DNA of 5,693 nucleotides, from assembly GCA_018609965.1 (NCBI GenBank), contig JAHENP010000163.1, forward strand, positions 1 to 5,693, in the 5' to 3' direction. The notes below the pieces were generated by a model. The model was given only the letters and a program-made list of their open reading frames with translations, made no database searches and was not told where the DNA came from. Source of the DNA: Haloferacaceae archaeon (lineage in GTDB: Archaea; Halobacteriota; Halobacteria; Halobacteriales; Haloferacaceae). Numbering within the stretch: the stretch's first letter is position 1; every line of letters begins with the position of its first letter. The position numbers and the translations under genes are program-made. This document shows positions 5,155-5,693 of the stretch, piece by piece.

Positions 5155-5693
5155 ATGGAACATCCAGGCCCACCGCGGTTCGCGGCCGTCGGCGACGAGA
5201 TCGAACTGGCGCCGCGCGACCCGGACCCGGCGGCTGCGGCGGCGTACGGCTGGACGGTCGTCGACGCACCCGCTCCCTCGCAGGCGACGGTCGGCGACGA
5301 GCCGGTTGTCCAGTTCGAGCCGGACGCCCCGGGACGCTACCGGGTCCGTCACGAGACGCCCGACGAGAGGTATCACCTCACGATTCGCGCGTTCGGCGCC
5401 AACCGACAGCCGGGCGAGACGGAAACCAGACAACAGTACTCCGGCACCGAGCCGCCGACGGCGACCGACCACACGGTCGCGGAGACGGACGCGACGCGGG
5501 CGGCGACGGGCGCCCCACAGGCCGACGACGATCCCGGTTCCGGGTTGGCGCGACTCGACGCCGAGGCGACGCCGGAACGCCCGTTACTCGATCTCGAAGT
5601 CGAGGCCGAGGCGACCGGCGAGAGTGGTGGCACCGACGAATCCGGCGAGATCGTGATCCGGGCACGGGTCGACGACACGGGCGCGGCGAGCGG
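5155..5693 (+). CDS. malA: MalA-type alpha-amylase (GH13), N-terminal part, cut by the right edge
   Basis: Only the first 179 codons are in the window. The opening MEHPGPPRFAAVGDEIELAP, followed by RDPDP, YGWTVVDAP (31-39), VVQFEPDAPGRYRVRHETPD (51-70) and YHLTIRAF (73-80), closely resembles the start of haloarchaeal alpha-amylase MalA, which usually begins MHHPGPPRF. It looks like an Ig/PKD-like beta domain. Residues 81-140 are a Thr/Ala/Asp-rich, probably disordered linker. RPLLDLEVEAEA and GEIVIRARVDD (142-174) look like the next beta-rich domain. Family members continue into a GH13 (alpha/beta)8 domain that hydrolyses alpha-1,4-glucans; no catalytic residue is visible here, so activity is inferred from family resemblance. 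There is no Sec or Tat signal at the N-terminus, so the enzyme is probably intracellular. The ATG at 5155 is chosen because the conserved sequence starts there. Confidence 0.72.
   Translation, partial: MEHPGPPRFAAVGDEIELAPRDPDPAAAAAYGWTVVDAPAPSQATVGDEPVVQFEPDAPGRYRVRHETPDERYHLTIRAFGANRQPGETETRQQYSGTEPPTATDHTVAETDATRAATGAPQADDDPGSGLARLDAEATPERPLLDLEVEAEATGESGGTDESGEIVIRARVDDTGAAS

Overview
The window looks like chromosomal DNA of an extremely halophilic archaeon (class Halobacteria). The evidence is high G+C, acidic proteins rich in Asp and Glu, frequent GTG starts, TATA-like boxes about 26-28 bp before start codons (the usual arrangement for leaderless haloarchaeal transcripts), and several protein families that I know mainly from haloarchaea. 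I cannot fix the genus. I see no tRNA, rRNA, CRISPR array, insertion sequence, integrase or phage gene.

Layout. (a) 1-26, minus: the first codons of a gene that leaves the window on the left. (b) 162-744, plus: a conserved haloarchaeal hypothetical protein. Its apparent leaderless ATG lies one base out of frame with the conserved body, and its 3' end carries a perfect 22-bp tandem duplication. (c) 841-1803, plus: a 320-residue haloarchaeal protein with alternating helical segments and Arg/Asp-rich disordered segments, one containing a 3 x 21-bp repeat. (d) 4554-1842, minus: a three-gene unit in the order Old Yellow Enzyme (YqjM-like), SCP2-type thiolase, DUF35 OB-fold protein. (e) 5016-4645, minus: a small acidic protein with repeated DSPY motifs. 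(f) 5155 to the right edge, plus: the N-terminus of a MalA-type alpha-amylase, divergent from (e).

How the genes relate. The thiolase and the DUF35 protein overlap by ATGA, and a strong Shine-Dalgarno sequence for the second gene lies inside the first, so they are almost certainly made together and form an alpha/beta thiolase. The thiolase has Ser where the acylated Cys normally sits, and the DUF35 partner lacks the zinc ribbon. The OYE gene lies 47 bp upstream on the same strand and probably shares the transcript, which suggests (by inference) reduction of an unsaturated acyl or enone compound linked to a thiolase step. The amylase and the small proteins look like independent housekeeping or accessory genes.

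I do not see a clearly new defence or mobile system. The points most worth checking are the +1 frame offset at a TGA-C in gene (b), the mixed-charge Arg/Asp repeat protein (c), and the Ser-type thiolase with its ribbon-less partner (d).
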